From a virus: 20,469 nt of DNA. The stretch covers positions 1 through 20,469 of IMG/VR virus record IMGVR_UViG_3300047168_000258; one strand, written 5' to 3'. Below the pieces are notes generated by a model. That model had not been told where the DNA came from. It saw only the letters and a program-made list of their open reading frames with translations, and ran no database searches. The translations under genes and the position numbers were made by a program. This document shows positions 1-7,796 of the stretch, piece after piece (the stretch's first letter is position 1; each line of letters starts with the position of its first letter).

Positions 1-528
1 TCAAGCTTCTCCACGAGTAGCTGGCAGTTCCCCAGCGAGTGCGATGATGCGTCTTGACCAGCCGAGGCCAAAGCTGGGCCAGGTCGGCAGGCGGGAGGAA
101 AAATCCAGGCGGCGGACCAACGCCTCGCGTGCCAACGCCAGCGCATCGCCATGGCTGAGTGCGGCCAGGGTGCCGGGGCCGAGTACGCCGTCCGCCGGCT
201 GGGCCGCCGCCTGTTGCAGCCAGATGATGGCGCGGCGCAGCCCGGCATTCACGGCGGCATCGAACCCCACGAGCGCCAACGGCAGGGCCAGCGCATCGCC
301 CTGCAAGGGCGCCCAGTAATCACGCCGGTAAATCGCCGCCGCCGCCTGTTCCGTCAGCGCCGCAATATCGAGCGTGGGATAGGCGGCGGCGCTGATGCCG
401 TATTTGGTGCCGCGCAATTGGCCTTGGCCGATGGCACCCCCCGTCCAGTTGCCCGGATCGTCCGCGTTGGCCGTGAAACCGCCCTCGGAGGCCAAGATGA
501 AGCTGAAGCAGCGGGAGAAATTATCCAT
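1..528 (-). CDS. Phage endolysin, GH108-type muramidase with peptidoglycan-binding C-terminus
   Basis: This 175-aa protein very probably cleaves peptidoglycan at the end of infection. Residues 12-45 carry the GH108 signature: the catalytic-type Glu15 in SEGGF, then a DDPGN stretch and GTKYGIS (39-45). A helical middle contains YRRDYW (66-71) and FDAAVNAG (88-95), as in this family. The C-terminal part, GVLGPGTL (113-120) onward, matches the PG_binding_3 type domain usually attached to GH108. The length is normal for the family. No signal peptide or anchor is visible, so release should depend on a holin. The ATG lies inside the end of the upstream coiled-coil gene (8-base overlap, ATGGATAA), which implies translational coupling, and only a weak ribosome binding site is visible. 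The stop codon is the first three bases of the window, so the gene is complete. The family call is from motifs only. Confidence 0.9.
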   Translation of the reverse strand: MDNFSRCFSFILASEGGFTANADDPGNWTGGAIGQGQLRGTKYGISAAAYPTLDIAALTEQAAAAIYRRDYWAPLQGDALALPLALVGFDAAVNAGLRRAIIWLQQAAAQPADGVLGPGTLAALSHGDALALAREALVRRLDFSSRLPTWPSFGLGWSRRIIALAGELPATRGEA

Positions 529-847
529 GGAACAGGCTCGCGATCAGCCCGCCGCAGGCTGCCGAGAGCAGGCTGATGATCATCATGCTCATCCGCCGCT
601 CGGCATCGCGCTCGCCGCGAATGCGCGAAATATCGGCGCGCAGGTCGCTCAAGCCCGCGACCAGCTCATCGACCTTGGCGAATAATTTGCCGATCACCTG
701 GTCCTCCTGGCTGAGATAGCGCACGCGCCAGGCCTCGATGGAATCCGATCTGGCTTCGAGGCTGCCGATATCCTGGCGGATGCCGGCGACATCGGTGCGC
801 AGCAGCGCGAGATCGGCGCGCAGCGCCGCAATGGCGTCTGAGTCCAT
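521..847 (-). CDS. Coiled-coil protein with C-terminal membrane anchor, probable lysis accessory (XhlA-like)
   Basis: A 108-aa protein. Residues 1-82 are strongly heptad-like (ALRADLALLRTDVAGIRQ and similar) and should form a long coiled coil. Residues 87-106 (MSMMIISLLSAACGGLIAS) form one hydrophobic segment, followed only by two residues, so the protein is a tail-anchored type. This layout resembles the haemolysin XhlA/holin-associated proteins found next to endolysins in other prophages, but that is inference from architecture and position. A strong AAGGAGAT ribosome binding site (851-858) precedes the ATG. Its end overlaps the endolysin start by 8 bases, so the two are likely translated together. 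It could instead be a holin itself, or a structural protein; no second small membrane gene lies beside it. Confidence 0.7.
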   Translation of the reverse strand: MDSDAIAALRADLALLRTDVAGIRQDIGSLEARSDSIEAWRVRYLSQEDQVIGKLFAKVDELVAGLSDLRADISRIRGERDAERRMSMMIISLLSAACGGLIASLFHG

Positions 848-850
848 GGT

Positions 851-858
851 ATCTCCTT
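851..858 (-). promoter_or_regulatory. Strong ribosome binding site for the lysis pair
   Basis: Reads AAGGAGAT on the minus strand, 3 bases before the ATG at 847. It fixes the start of the 108-aa coiled-coil protein and is the only strong site ahead of the overlapping endolysin. Confidence 0.7.
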
Positions 859-865
859 GGGAGAG

Positions 866-3010
866 CTAATCGGGCGTGTCGGACAGGGTGATCGGGTAGC
901 TCGTGGCCTGCAGCGGCAGGTTGAGCGCCCAGGCGCTGCCGAGGTCGTTGCCGATGTTCCAGTTCACGGGCGGGGCATGGCTGGCCGCATTGTCCGTCAC
1001 CGCATCGCCCCGTCCGATCTGCGTGCTGCCATACGGGTAGAAGAACAGCACATTGGCCGAGGCGTTGGTGATGGCGCTGGCGAGCGTGAGCAGGAGATGC
1101 GTGGCATCGATCCGCGCCGCCGCCGTGGCGGCGATGATGTTGCCGGGTGCGGCGACGCTGCCGCCATCCATCACCGCGAAGCCCGCGCCAAAGGCCGCTT
1201 GCAGCGGCACGATGAGGTCATTGCCGGAATCATGGGCGATGGTGAGGATGAGGCTCGTATTGGAAGCCCGGTAAACATGCGCGATGCGCGGACCGCCTTT
1301 CGCGGGCAGCCCGGCAGTGGGGAGAGCGGCGGCGGGGATGGAATCCGACAGGCCGAGCGCGATGGCAGCCGGCCCCGCGTTGAGCGCGCCGATGCGGCCA
1401 TAGCGCAGCAGATCCGGCGCGTCGCGATGTTCCGGATCGCCGCCGGTGAACAGGCCGGTGGTGGCGTCATAGGTCGCGTTCAGCGGGTTGGAATCGGCGG
1501 TCTGCGGCGCGAAGACGAGAATATTGTTCGCCGGCACGGCGGCGAGGTCGGCGATGGATTCGCGCACCATCTGCACGCCGTCATTCGTCTCATAGGGCAC
1601 CGCATTCCAGGCCAGCAGCGGCAGACTGGCCGCAGACCGCCCGAGCAGCGCGCGGGTGAGCGAGAGCAGCCGCAGCACGCTGGCCTTGTAGAGCGATTTA
1701 TTGGCGTAGGGCATCGTGCTGTCCTGCTCGGACCAGGGCCAGACGAGAAAGGCGATATCGGCCTCATCAACCGCCGCGACCAGGGCGGCACTCCCGGTGA
1801 GATAAGCGGTGAGCGCGGCGAAATCCGGCCCGCCGCTCCAGCTGGACGGGTCGGACCCGTCGCCCGGGTTGGTGAGGAAGGTGCCGTTGGCCACACCGGG
1901 CGGGAAGAGCGGCGGGGAGGAATTGGAGATCGGGTGGCCGGAGATCACCGAATAGCGGTTGGGCGAAATATAGGAGCCGGACGCGGCGGCGGTGAAGCCG
2001 TAAGCCGCCGCGCCCAGATACCAGGCAATGCCCTGCGCCAGCGCGAGCGGCCCGCCCGAGGTGATGAACCAGGCGGCGTTGGACTGGCCCATGATGAGCA
2101 GATTCACCCCCCGGCGCGCGCCCAGCACCCAGCGCGCCTGCGCGGCGATGAGGGTGGCAATGTCCGCGCTGCTCAACGCATGTTCCCAGCACGCGGCTTC
2201 ATGAAACCAGCATTGCGCGGAGCCCTGGATGCTGCCGTCGTGCAAAAACAGCACCTGCGCCTTGGCGCTGGCGGGCAGCGGGTTGGCGATGGCGGCGGCG
2301 ACCTGCACGCCGTCCAGCCACACATCCACCCCCTGCCCCGGAATGTTGCTTAGAATCACCGCATGGCTGTGCCGCCGGGCCAGCGTGGCGGTGAGCAATG
2401 TCTGACTCGCGGTGCCCGGAAACAGCGTGAGATTCGTACCCTCGGCACTGTCCGCCTGCAAAATGGTGCTGCCCGCGCCGGCGGTGGTGTGGAGCAGCGG
2501 GATGGGCGCGGTGTTCACATAATAGGTGCCCTGCCGCCAGTTCGGCCGCGTCCAGACGAGATAGCGCGTCCAGGCCGCCCCCGAACCCAGTTCAAAGCCC
2601 GGATGTGCCAGCCCCCAGTCCGGGTCCAGGCTCGGGCCGAAATTCACGATGGAAGTGTCCGGCGCGCCGACCGCGCCCAGAAACCCGTTCACGCGCGGCG
2701 CGGCCAGCGTGGCGGCGGGCGCGGTGTCGGCACTCAGGTGAAACGGCAGCAGGCTGTTTCCGCCGCCCGATTTATCGGTGAGCGCGCCGACCACCGCACC
2801 CGTGGCCGTCACCGGCCCGCCCGCGCTGGTTTGCAGGCCGCTCAAGGCTCCCGCATCCCACCAGCCGGACAGGCCCGCGATGGCCGAAGGATAAGGCCCC
2901 GCGAACACGCCCGCCGGGACGCCGCTGCCCGCCGGCAGCGGTGCCACCAGCGCGCGTTTGCCCGCCGCGACCGCCAGCGGCGAGCCGCGCTCATTGAACA
3001 ATAACGCCAT
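866..3010 (-). CDS. Tail-associated carbohydrate esterase: ConA/LamG-like lectin domain plus SGNH hydrolase
   Basis: A 714-aa protein at the end of the fibre block. Residues about 45-290 look like a concanavalin/LamG-type jelly roll: it opens with GLSGWWDAG (46-54) and ends with DVWLDGVQ (229-236) and HALSSADIATL (277-287). Residues about 300-550 carry an SGNH/sialate O-acetylesterase-like domain. The block I motif is MGQSN with nucleophile-type Ser310, a WPWSEQDS motif (424-431) sits where WxQGExD is usual, and DPEH (525-528) supplies the Asp-x-x-His pair. Residues 570-714 form a beta-rich tail without a recognised fold. The likely role is removal of acyl groups from a surface polysaccharide during adsorption. 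The substrate cannot be read from the sequence. It follows the previous fibre gene by 3 bases with no clear ribosome binding site, so coupled translation is likely. Confidence 0.8.
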   Translation of the reverse strand: MALLFNERGSPLAVAAGKRALVAPLPAGSGVPAGVFAGPYPSAIAGLSGWWDAGALSGLQTSAGGPVTATGAVVGALTDKSGGGNSLLPFHLSADTAPAATLAAPRVNGFLGAVGAPDTSIVNFGPSLDPDWGLAHPGFELGSGAAWTRYLVWTRPNWRQGTYYVNTAPIPLLHTTAGAGSTILQADSAEGTNLTLFPGTASQTLLTATLARRHSHAVILSNIPGQGVDVWLDGVQVAAAIANPLPASAKAQVLFLHDGSIQGSAQCWFHEAACWEHALSSADIATLIAAQARWVLGARRGVNLLIMGQSNAAWFITSGGPLALAQGIAWYLGAAAYGFTAAASGSYISPNRYSVISGHPISNSSPPLFPPGVANGTFLTNPGDGSDPSSWSGGPDFAALTAYLTGSAALVAAVDEADIAFLVWPWSEQDSTMPYANKSLYKASVLRLLSLTRALLGRSAASLPLLAWNAVPYETNDGVQMVRESIADLAAVPANNILVFAPQTADSNPLNATYDATTGLFTGGDPEHRDAPDLLRYGRIGALNAGPAAIALGLSDSIPAAALPTAGLPAKGGPRIAHVYRASNTSLILTIAHDSGNDLIVPLQAAFGAGFAVMDGGSVAAPGNIIAATAAARIDATHLLLTLASAITNASANVLFFYPYGSTQIGRGDAVTDNAASHAPPVNWNIGNDLGSAWALNLPLQATSYPITLSDTPD

Positions 3011-3013
3011 GGC

Positions 3014-5170
3014 TTAGCTCACCGGGATTGTGAAATCGCTGACCAGCACGCTGCCGCCGCTGCTGGTCGAGACCCAGACATAGTAATTCCCAGGGGCGGC
3101 GGGTGTTACGTAAAACACGCCCCAGAGCGAATTGCCGTAGAGGATCGCCGCACTCTCCCAGCCCGAGGTCGGGACCACATTGTTGGAGGTGGAGAGCGCG
3201 ATCTGCGTGGGCACATTCTGCGCCGGCGTGATCGACCCGTTAAGCGGCACGGTGCTCACCCCATGCACATAGCTCCCGCCGGGATTGTTGATCGTGTAGG
3301 TCAGGCCCGCCCCGGCCGCGACATTGATGGCGGCGGAGACGGCGCTCAGCCCCGTCACCGCATCCTGCGCCCAGACATACCAGGTGCCGGCGGTCGCGGG
3401 CGTCAGGCTCGCCGTGAAATTGCCGGCGCTGTTGGCGGCGGCGGTCCATCCGCCGGTCGGCACGATCGTGTTTTGCGTCGCGAGTTGCACGTTCACGGCA
3501 TCCGCCGCCGGGCTCACCGTGCCGGTTACGCTGAGTGCGGCCGCCGCCGTGCCGCTGGCGGGTGCGGAGACGGTGATGGCGGCGGCCACCACGCTGAGCG
3601 GGCCGCCGATGGCCGTCACGGCAGGCGCATTCTCATGCTCGGCCCAGATGTAGAAGGTGCCGGTGGTGGCGGGGGTGAGGCTCGCGCTCCAGTTGCCGTC
3701 ATTCACCAGCGCATTCACCCAGGCGGTGGGCGGCACGCTGGCGCTGGCGGACAGGCCCGCCTGCACGGCGCTGCTGATGGGGGTGACAGTGCCCGAGAGC
3801 GCCAGCGGTGCGCCCAGCGCCACCGTGGCGGGCAGCGGCGAGAGGCTGAGGGTTGGGGCGGCGATGGTGAACCCGTTCGAGACGCCGATGATGGCGACAT
3901 TCGCATGGTCGCGCACGCGCACGGTATAATTGCCCGCCGCCAAGCCCGCAGCGGTGAAGCTGTAGGCGTTCTGCGTGATCACCGGGCTCGGCGCGGCGGT
4001 CCATGTCGCACCGCCATCGGTGGAATAATCCAGCGCCGTCGGCGCATCGTTGAAAATACCGCCGGTGACGGTGAAGGGCGCATTCAGCGCGGGGGCTTGG
4101 ATCGTGCCCACGGTAAGTGTGGGCGCATTCGGCACCACGCCGCTCCACCAGATCAGCGAGCCGCCGGAATAGCTCAGCCCGAGCAGCGTGGTGGCCGCCC
4201 CCGGCGGCAGTACGGCGCTGCCGGAGCCCGAGGTGATGCCCGTGCCCATGGTAATGTTGCCCGGCGCCAGGTTGATCAGCGTGCAGGAAAAGCCGGGGCC
4301 GGTATTGGTGAAATTGGCGGTGAGCGTGAGCGCCGCGCTGGCGATGAGAATGCGGTTGTTATGCTCGGTGGCATCCAGCACCGTGTTGCTGGTGAGTTCC
4401 ACCACCCCCTGCTGCACGCTGGGCAATTTGCTTTGCACATAGCTCCAGAGCGCGCCAACACTCTGCACGCTGAGCACATTGCCGCCTTGGGCCACCAGCA
4501 GCATGTCGCTATCGCCAGCAGGCGCGGCGGCGGGCAGCTCATCGATCGTCTGGCCGCCGAGAAACTGGCCATAAGGCATCCAGGCGAGCGCGCCATTCTG
4601 CCAGAGGGCGACATAGTCGGAGGACGTCACGGCGCTGGCGGAATTCCCCGCCGCCGGCCCGCCGAGGCCGGCACCCGTCGCCCCCGTCGCACCCTGCGGG
4701 CCTGCGGGACCGGCGGGGCCGACCGCGCCCTGCGGCCCGGCGGGACCGGCGATGGACGAGACCGTGACATTGATCACGCCCTCATTGTCGATCGCGATGC
4801 CCGAACCCGCCGTGAACAGGCCGCGCAGCGCGGTGACCGGAAGCAGCCCCGGCGTGCTGCCCGCATTGATAACGAGTTCATCCGAGAGGGACATGGCACT
4901 TTGCACGGCAAAGCCGGCATGGTCCGCGCCGTTGGCGGCGAGCGTGCCGCTGCCAAGCATAAGGCCAGTGCCGAGGCTGATGCTCTCCGGCGCGCCGGCC
5001 CCCAGGCTCTGGCGGCCCAGCAGGTCGCCGGTCGGCACGCTGAGCAAAGGCTGCAGCCCGAAATTGAGCTGCGCGACGCTTACGGAATACAGCACCCCCG
5101 CCTGGGAGAGCGGCAGCAGGTCGCCGGACCCGACGGTTTGAACCTGCGGCAGTTGGGCGATCGTTGTCAT
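3014..5170 (-). CDS. Tail fibre/adhesin with collagen-like segment and tandem Ig-like repeats
   Basis: A 718-aa fibre. The N-terminus (MTTIAQLP) aligns by eye with the N-terminus of the upstream tailspike, including a shared LGTGL/IGTNL...SGxTLxA stretch, which suggests a common mode of attachment to the tail. Residues 142-166 are a collagen-like G-P-A/G-P-Q run, followed by two more copies of the LP...D...Q.G module (184-205 and 209-245). From about 346 to the end there are four Ig-like repeats; the last three share VPPTAW/VPTGGW/VPTSGW, then a G-x-W/F strand, TPA and (F/W/Y)Y(I/V)W. An alternative GTG start 27 codons upstream (5251) is rejected because it would lie before the shared N-terminus. 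A GGAAAG element sits 10 bases before the chosen ATG. No enzymatic motif was seen; the role is probably binding or display. Confidence 0.75.
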   Translation of the reverse strand: MTTIAQLPQVQTVGSGDLLPLSQAGVLYSVSVAQLNFGLQPLLSVPTGDLLGRQSLGAGAPESISLGTGLMLGSGTLAANGADHAGFAVQSAMSLSDELVINAGSTPGLLPVTALRGLFTAGSGIAIDNEGVINVTVSSIAGPAGPQGAVGPAGPAGPQGATGATGAGLGGPAAGNSASAVTSSDYVALWQNGALAWMPYGQFLGGQTIDELPAAAPAGDSDMLLVAQGGNVLSVQSVGALWSYVQSKLPSVQQGVVELTSNTVLDATEHNNRILIASAALTLTANFTNTGPGFSCTLINLAPGNITMGTGITSGSGSAVLPPGAATTLLGLSYSGGSLIWWSGVVPNAPTLTVGTIQAPALNAPFTVTGGIFNDAPTALDYSTDGGATWTAAPSPVITQNAYSFTAAGLAAGNYTVRVRDHANVAIIGVSNGFTIAAPTLSLSPLPATVALGAPLALSGTVTPISSAVQAGLSASASVPPTAWVNALVNDGNWSASLTPATTGTFYIWAEHENAPAVTAIGGPLSVVAAAITVSAPASGTAAAALSVTGTVSPAADAVNVQLATQNTIVPTGGWTAAANSAGNFTASLTPATAGTWYVWAQDAVTGLSAVSAAINVAAGAGLTYTINNPGGSYVHGVSTVPLNGSITPAQNVPTQIALSTSNNVVPTSGWESAAILYGNSLWGVFYVTPAAPGNYYVWVSTSSGGSVLVSDFTIPVS
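3020..4135 (-). repeat. Array of four Ig-like protein repeats (about 90 residues each)
   Basis: Residues about 346-717 of the 718-aa fibre. Repeats 2-4 share the order VP-x-x-W, G-N-x-(W/F)-x-A-S-L-T-P-A-T, then (F/W/Y)Y-(I/V)-W and a short loop (residues 479-515, 570-607, 666-705). Repeat 1 (346-435) is more divergent. Copies are not identical at DNA level, so the duplication is old. Confidence 0.65.
4436..4621 (-). repeat. Two internal copies of the 'LP...D...Q.G' module
   Basis: Residues 184-205 (DYVALWQNGALAWMPYGQFL) and 209-245 (IDELP...GDSDMLLVAQGG...) of the 718-aa fibre. They match the pattern seen at 5057-5161 in the same gene and twice in the neighbouring tailspike gene. Confidence 0.55.
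4673..4747 (-). repeat. Collagen-like Gly-X-Y segment
   Basis: Residues 142-166 of the fibre read as eight or so consecutive Gly-X-Y triplets (GPAGPQGAVGPAGPAGPQG and onward). Such segments are known in phage fibres as trimer-forming linkers. Confidence 0.8.
5057..5161 (-). repeat. N-terminal copy of the 'LP...D...Q.G' module (fibre)
   Basis: Residues 4-38 of the 718-aa fibre: IAQLP, then GDLLPLSQAG, then a hydrophobic turn ending near FGL. It aligns with residues 4-38 of the upstream tailspike. Confidence 0.6.
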
Positions 5171-5222
5171 TTCGGAAAACTTTCCAGTTTGCGGGCGCTG
5201 CGGAACGCGGGTTTGAACGGCC
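5171..5222. other. 52-base gap between two fibre genes
   Basis: The largest gap in the fibre block. On the minus strand it ends in GGAAAGTTTTCC just before the ATG, a short imperfect palindrome that contains the presumed ribosome binding site. I see no convincing promoter or terminator. Confidence 0.4.
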
Positions 5223-7784
5223 TCAGGCGACGGCGACCCAGTTAGCCGCACCCGTGCTCGTCTGCTTCACCCAGAAGGTGCTGCCGACGCCGCCATTGAG
5301 ATTGCGAAAGGTCGAGCCCGCAGGCGCAGAGATCGCATTCAGCGGCGAGCCCCGGCCGATGAGTTCCACCGCACCCGTCGGCTCCGTATCCGAGAGCAGG
5401 CGCACCATGCCGCTGCCCGCCGGGTGCAACGAAAGATCGCCGGACTGCGTGCGAAGCGTGACACTGCCATCGCCATTCGGTGACACATAATCGCTCTGCG
5501 TGAAGCGCGCCGCGCGCCAGCCGCCGTTTGTGCTGATCCAGTCGATGCTCGAACCCGCCGGCAAAGTGATGGCAGCACCGGTCCAGTTGCTGAGCGCCGG
5601 CGTTCCCACTCTGTTGGCAAAAGCGGCGCTCGCCAGGCAATCCACGGTCAGCTCCCGGTTCAGCGGCAGCGGCAGGCCAACTTGCGCGCTGGCGCTCGCC
5701 CCCGCGCCATTGCCGCTGATGATGACGCTGGTGCCGCTGCCGTAGCCGGTGCCGTTATTGATCATCTGAATGCCGATGAGCTGGCCGTTGGAGAGCACGG
5801 CATTCGCCGCCGCACCGCTGCCGGTGCCCGAGAAACTCACGCTGGCCGACGTATAGCCAAACCCCGGGCTGGTAACCTTCACGAAGGTGATCTGCCCCAG
5901 CGTCGCAAAAGCCTGCGCGGTCATGATCGTGGCGATCGGGGCGGTGGATTGCGTGACCGTGACCGCATCGGCGATATCCGGCACGATCAGCGTATAAACG
6001 CCGTTCACCATCGCCGGATTCACCGCCCAGCGCGGCGTGAAATTCAGCAGATTGCCGCGTATTGTAATGCTATCCGTATAAGCGGAAATCGCATTCGTGA
6101 GGCTCGCCCCGGCATCGGCGACGATGATGTTATCCGCGACGAGAATATTCTGCGCCCCGTCGCGAACGAGGATACCGTTCACATAGCCGCTGTAGTTGAT
6201 CCAGTTGCCGATGATCGAAAGACCGGTGCAGGCAATGCCGAAATTATCGCCCGAGCCATCGGCCTCGACATTCTGCACGGCGATCGACGTGCCTGTGCAA
6301 TCCTGAATGAAATTGCCGCGCGCCGTACAATATTGCCCGCCGCCGATATTCAGCCCGATCAGCGCGCCGTTGATATAATTACTGTCCACCTCGGTATAGA
6401 TCGCGCCGCCGCAATCGATCCCGAAGGCGGACGCGCCGCTGATCATGTTGCCGGTGATCTTGCAATAGCCGGTATCGCAGAGAATGCCCGCACCGCTCGC
6501 CGCGATGGAACTATTGTTGGTGCAGAGATTGCCCGAGACCAGAATATTGCGCCCGGAGATATAAATGCCGTAGCCGCGATTGGCGTAGCAATTATTGCCG
6601 ATGATCACCGCCCCCAGCACGTCCGGGTTGGTGTTGCCGTAGGTAAAGGGCTGCGTCTGCACATTGGTGGCGTTGAAATTGCCGACGATGATGCCGCAGC
6701 TATTGTTCCAGCAGGTGTTGCCCATCACGTGCAATTCGCGAATCTTCAGCGCGAAGGCGGGATCTTCCATGTCGATATGGATGCCGTCCTGCGTATTGTC
6801 ATGCACCCGGCAGTTGGTGATGCTGAGCGCATCGAGCGCCTGGGCGTAAAACCCATGGGTGGCGTTGGCCGTGAATTCGCAATGGTCGATGCTATGCTGC
6901 GTGACCGCCGGGTCGCTCGCCACATAGGTCAGCCCGGCGCCATTGCCCGGCCCCTTCGCGTTGCGGAACAGGCAGCGGGTGATGACGGATTTGGTGCAGG
7001 ATGCCTGAATTAATACACCGAATGTGTTGGTGGTGATGGATGCATTGGCATCGAAAATCACGCCATCCATGAACAGATTGGCCGCCGAGATGCTGAGCCA
7101 GGCGGCGGTGGCCGAGCTGCCGAGCCTGGATTGCGCGCAGCGTTTCAGAATGCTGAGGCCGGGCACGCCAAGCAGGGTGCAGATCGCGCCGGAAATATCG
7201 CACTCGCCCGCAATGGCGTAGGTTTTCGCGCCCAGCCGGACCGGCGCGCCGCTCGCCACCGCCGCCAGCAGGGCGGCGCTGTCATCCGTCACGCCATCCC
7301 CCACCGCGCCGAAATCCTCGATGGCAACCGCATTGCCCGCCAGTGCCGCCAGCGTGCGGGCCACGCTGCCGCCCTTGGCGGTGGCGGTGAGCGCGCCGCC
7401 CGGCAAGCCGGGCACGCCCGCCATCGCGCCCAGGAAATTCGCGTAGGAGACACCGGCATTCGCACCGCTTTGGCCGATCGGCACGATATCCCCGGCCCCC
7501 GGCGGCGTGCCGGTGGGCAGGCCCGGGATTTCAAACGGTGCGGCGGCGGCAGACAGCGTGTCGCCCGAGAGCGCGAGGTTGGTCCCGATATTGATCGGCA
7601 CGGCGGCAGCGGTGCCCGGCCCGATGCCGCCCAGCAGCGTGTTGGGCGGCGCGGTGAGCGCGCTCTGCACGCCGGCCAGCACCTGCGCGCGCGTTGCCGC
7701 CAGCGTCTGGCCATTCTGGAAGATCGGGATTTCGTCGGAATCCGACACGGAACTCGCGGGCGGCAATTGTCCGATGGTGGGCAT
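5223..7784 (-). CDS. Tailspike with pectate-lyase-like parallel beta-helix
   Basis: An 853-aa protein. Residues 1-125 hold two copies of the LP...D...Q.G module (4-38, 86-120) and a shared attachment-like stretch. FGAVGDGVTDD (158-168) is the classic entry motif of the phage pectate-lyase-3 type beta-helix. Residues about 170-580 show repeating short strands with recurrent GN/NN turns (for example VMGNTCWNN, VIIGNNCYAN, LVSGNLCTNN), the rung pattern of a right-handed parallel beta-helix. Residues 636-701 contain two GxGYxS repeats, and 702-853 form a beta-rich end. The likely role is binding and perhaps depolymerising a surface glycan; catalytic residues cannot be assigned. Many cysteines lie in the helix rungs, possibly stacked inside the helix. 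The start ATG follows the previous gene's TGAGG, whose GAGG may act as ribosome binding site. Confidence 0.85.
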   Translation of the reverse strand: MPTIGQLPPASSVSDSDEIPIFQNGQTLAATRAQVLAGVQSALTAPPNTLLGGIGPGTAAAVPINIGTNLALSGDTLSAAAAPFEIPGLPTGTPPGAGDIVPIGQSGANAGVSYANFLGAMAGVPGLPGGALTATAKGGSVARTLAALAGNAVAIEDFGAVGDGVTDDSAALLAAVASGAPVRLGAKTYAIAGECDISGAICTLLGVPGLSILKRCAQSRLGSSATAAWLSISAANLFMDGVIFDANASITTNTFGVLIQASCTKSVITRCLFRNAKGPGNGAGLTYVASDPAVTQHSIDHCEFTANATHGFYAQALDALSITNCRVHDNTQDGIHIDMEDPAFALKIRELHVMGNTCWNNSCGIIVGNFNATNVQTQPFTYGNTNPDVLGAVIIGNNCYANRGYGIYISGRNILVSGNLCTNNSSIAASGAGILCDTGYCKITGNMISGASAFGIDCGGAIYTEVDSNYINGALIGLNIGGGQYCTARGNFIQDCTGTSIAVQNVEADGSGDNFGIACTGLSIIGNWINYSGYVNGILVRDGAQNILVADNIIVADAGASLTNAISAYTDSITIRGNLLNFTPRWAVNPAMVNGVYTLIVPDIADAVTVTQSTAPIATIMTAQAFATLGQITFVKVTSPGFGYTSASVSFSGTGSGAAANAVLSNGQLIGIQMINNGTGYGSGTSVIISGNGAGASASAQVGLPLPLNRELTVDCLASAAFANRVGTPALSNWTGAAITLPAGSSIDWISTNGGWRAARFTQSDYVSPNGDGSVTLRTQSGDLSLHPAGSGMVRLLSDTEPTGAVELIGRGSPLNAISAPAGSTFRNLNGGVGSTFWVKQTSTGAANWVAVA
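5682..5879 (-). repeat. Two tandem GxGYxS beta repeats in the tailspike
   Basis: Residues 636-662 and 675-701 of the tailspike share G-x-G-Y-x-S-x-x-V-x-x-S-G-x-G-x-G-A-x-A-x-A (one copy has PGFGYTSASVSFSG, the other GTGYGSGTSVIISG). This type of repeat is familiar from other phage fibre proteins. Confidence 0.7.
7425..7775 (-). repeat. Two copies of the 'LP...D...Q.G' module (tailspike N-terminus)
   Basis: Residues 4-38 (IGQLP...SDEIPIFQNG...) and 86-120 (IPGLP...GDIVPIGQSG...VSYANFLGA) of the 853-aa tailspike, separated by about 47 residues that include the IGTNLALSGDTLSA stretch shared with the downstream fibre. Confidence 0.6.
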
Positions 7785-7796
7785 GGGTCTGGAACC

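Noticed and set aside
857-2353. Long plus-strand open frame of 498 codons, and similar ones at 3263-5245, 5682-7013 and 7131-8858
   Set aside because: They lie antisense to clear tail fibre genes, are rich in Arg/Gly/Ala/His with no domain pattern, and arise because high GC at third positions removes stops from the opposite strand.
5165-5182. GGAAAGTTTTCC palindrome before the fibre start as a terminator
   Set aside because: The stem is only four to five base pairs with a tiny loop and no U-run; it more likely just carries the ribosome binding site.
5171-5251. Upstream GTG start (27 extra residues) for the 718-aa fibre
   Set aside because: It would overlap the previous gene and place the sequence before the N-terminus shared with the neighbouring tailspike, which begins at the ATG at 5170.
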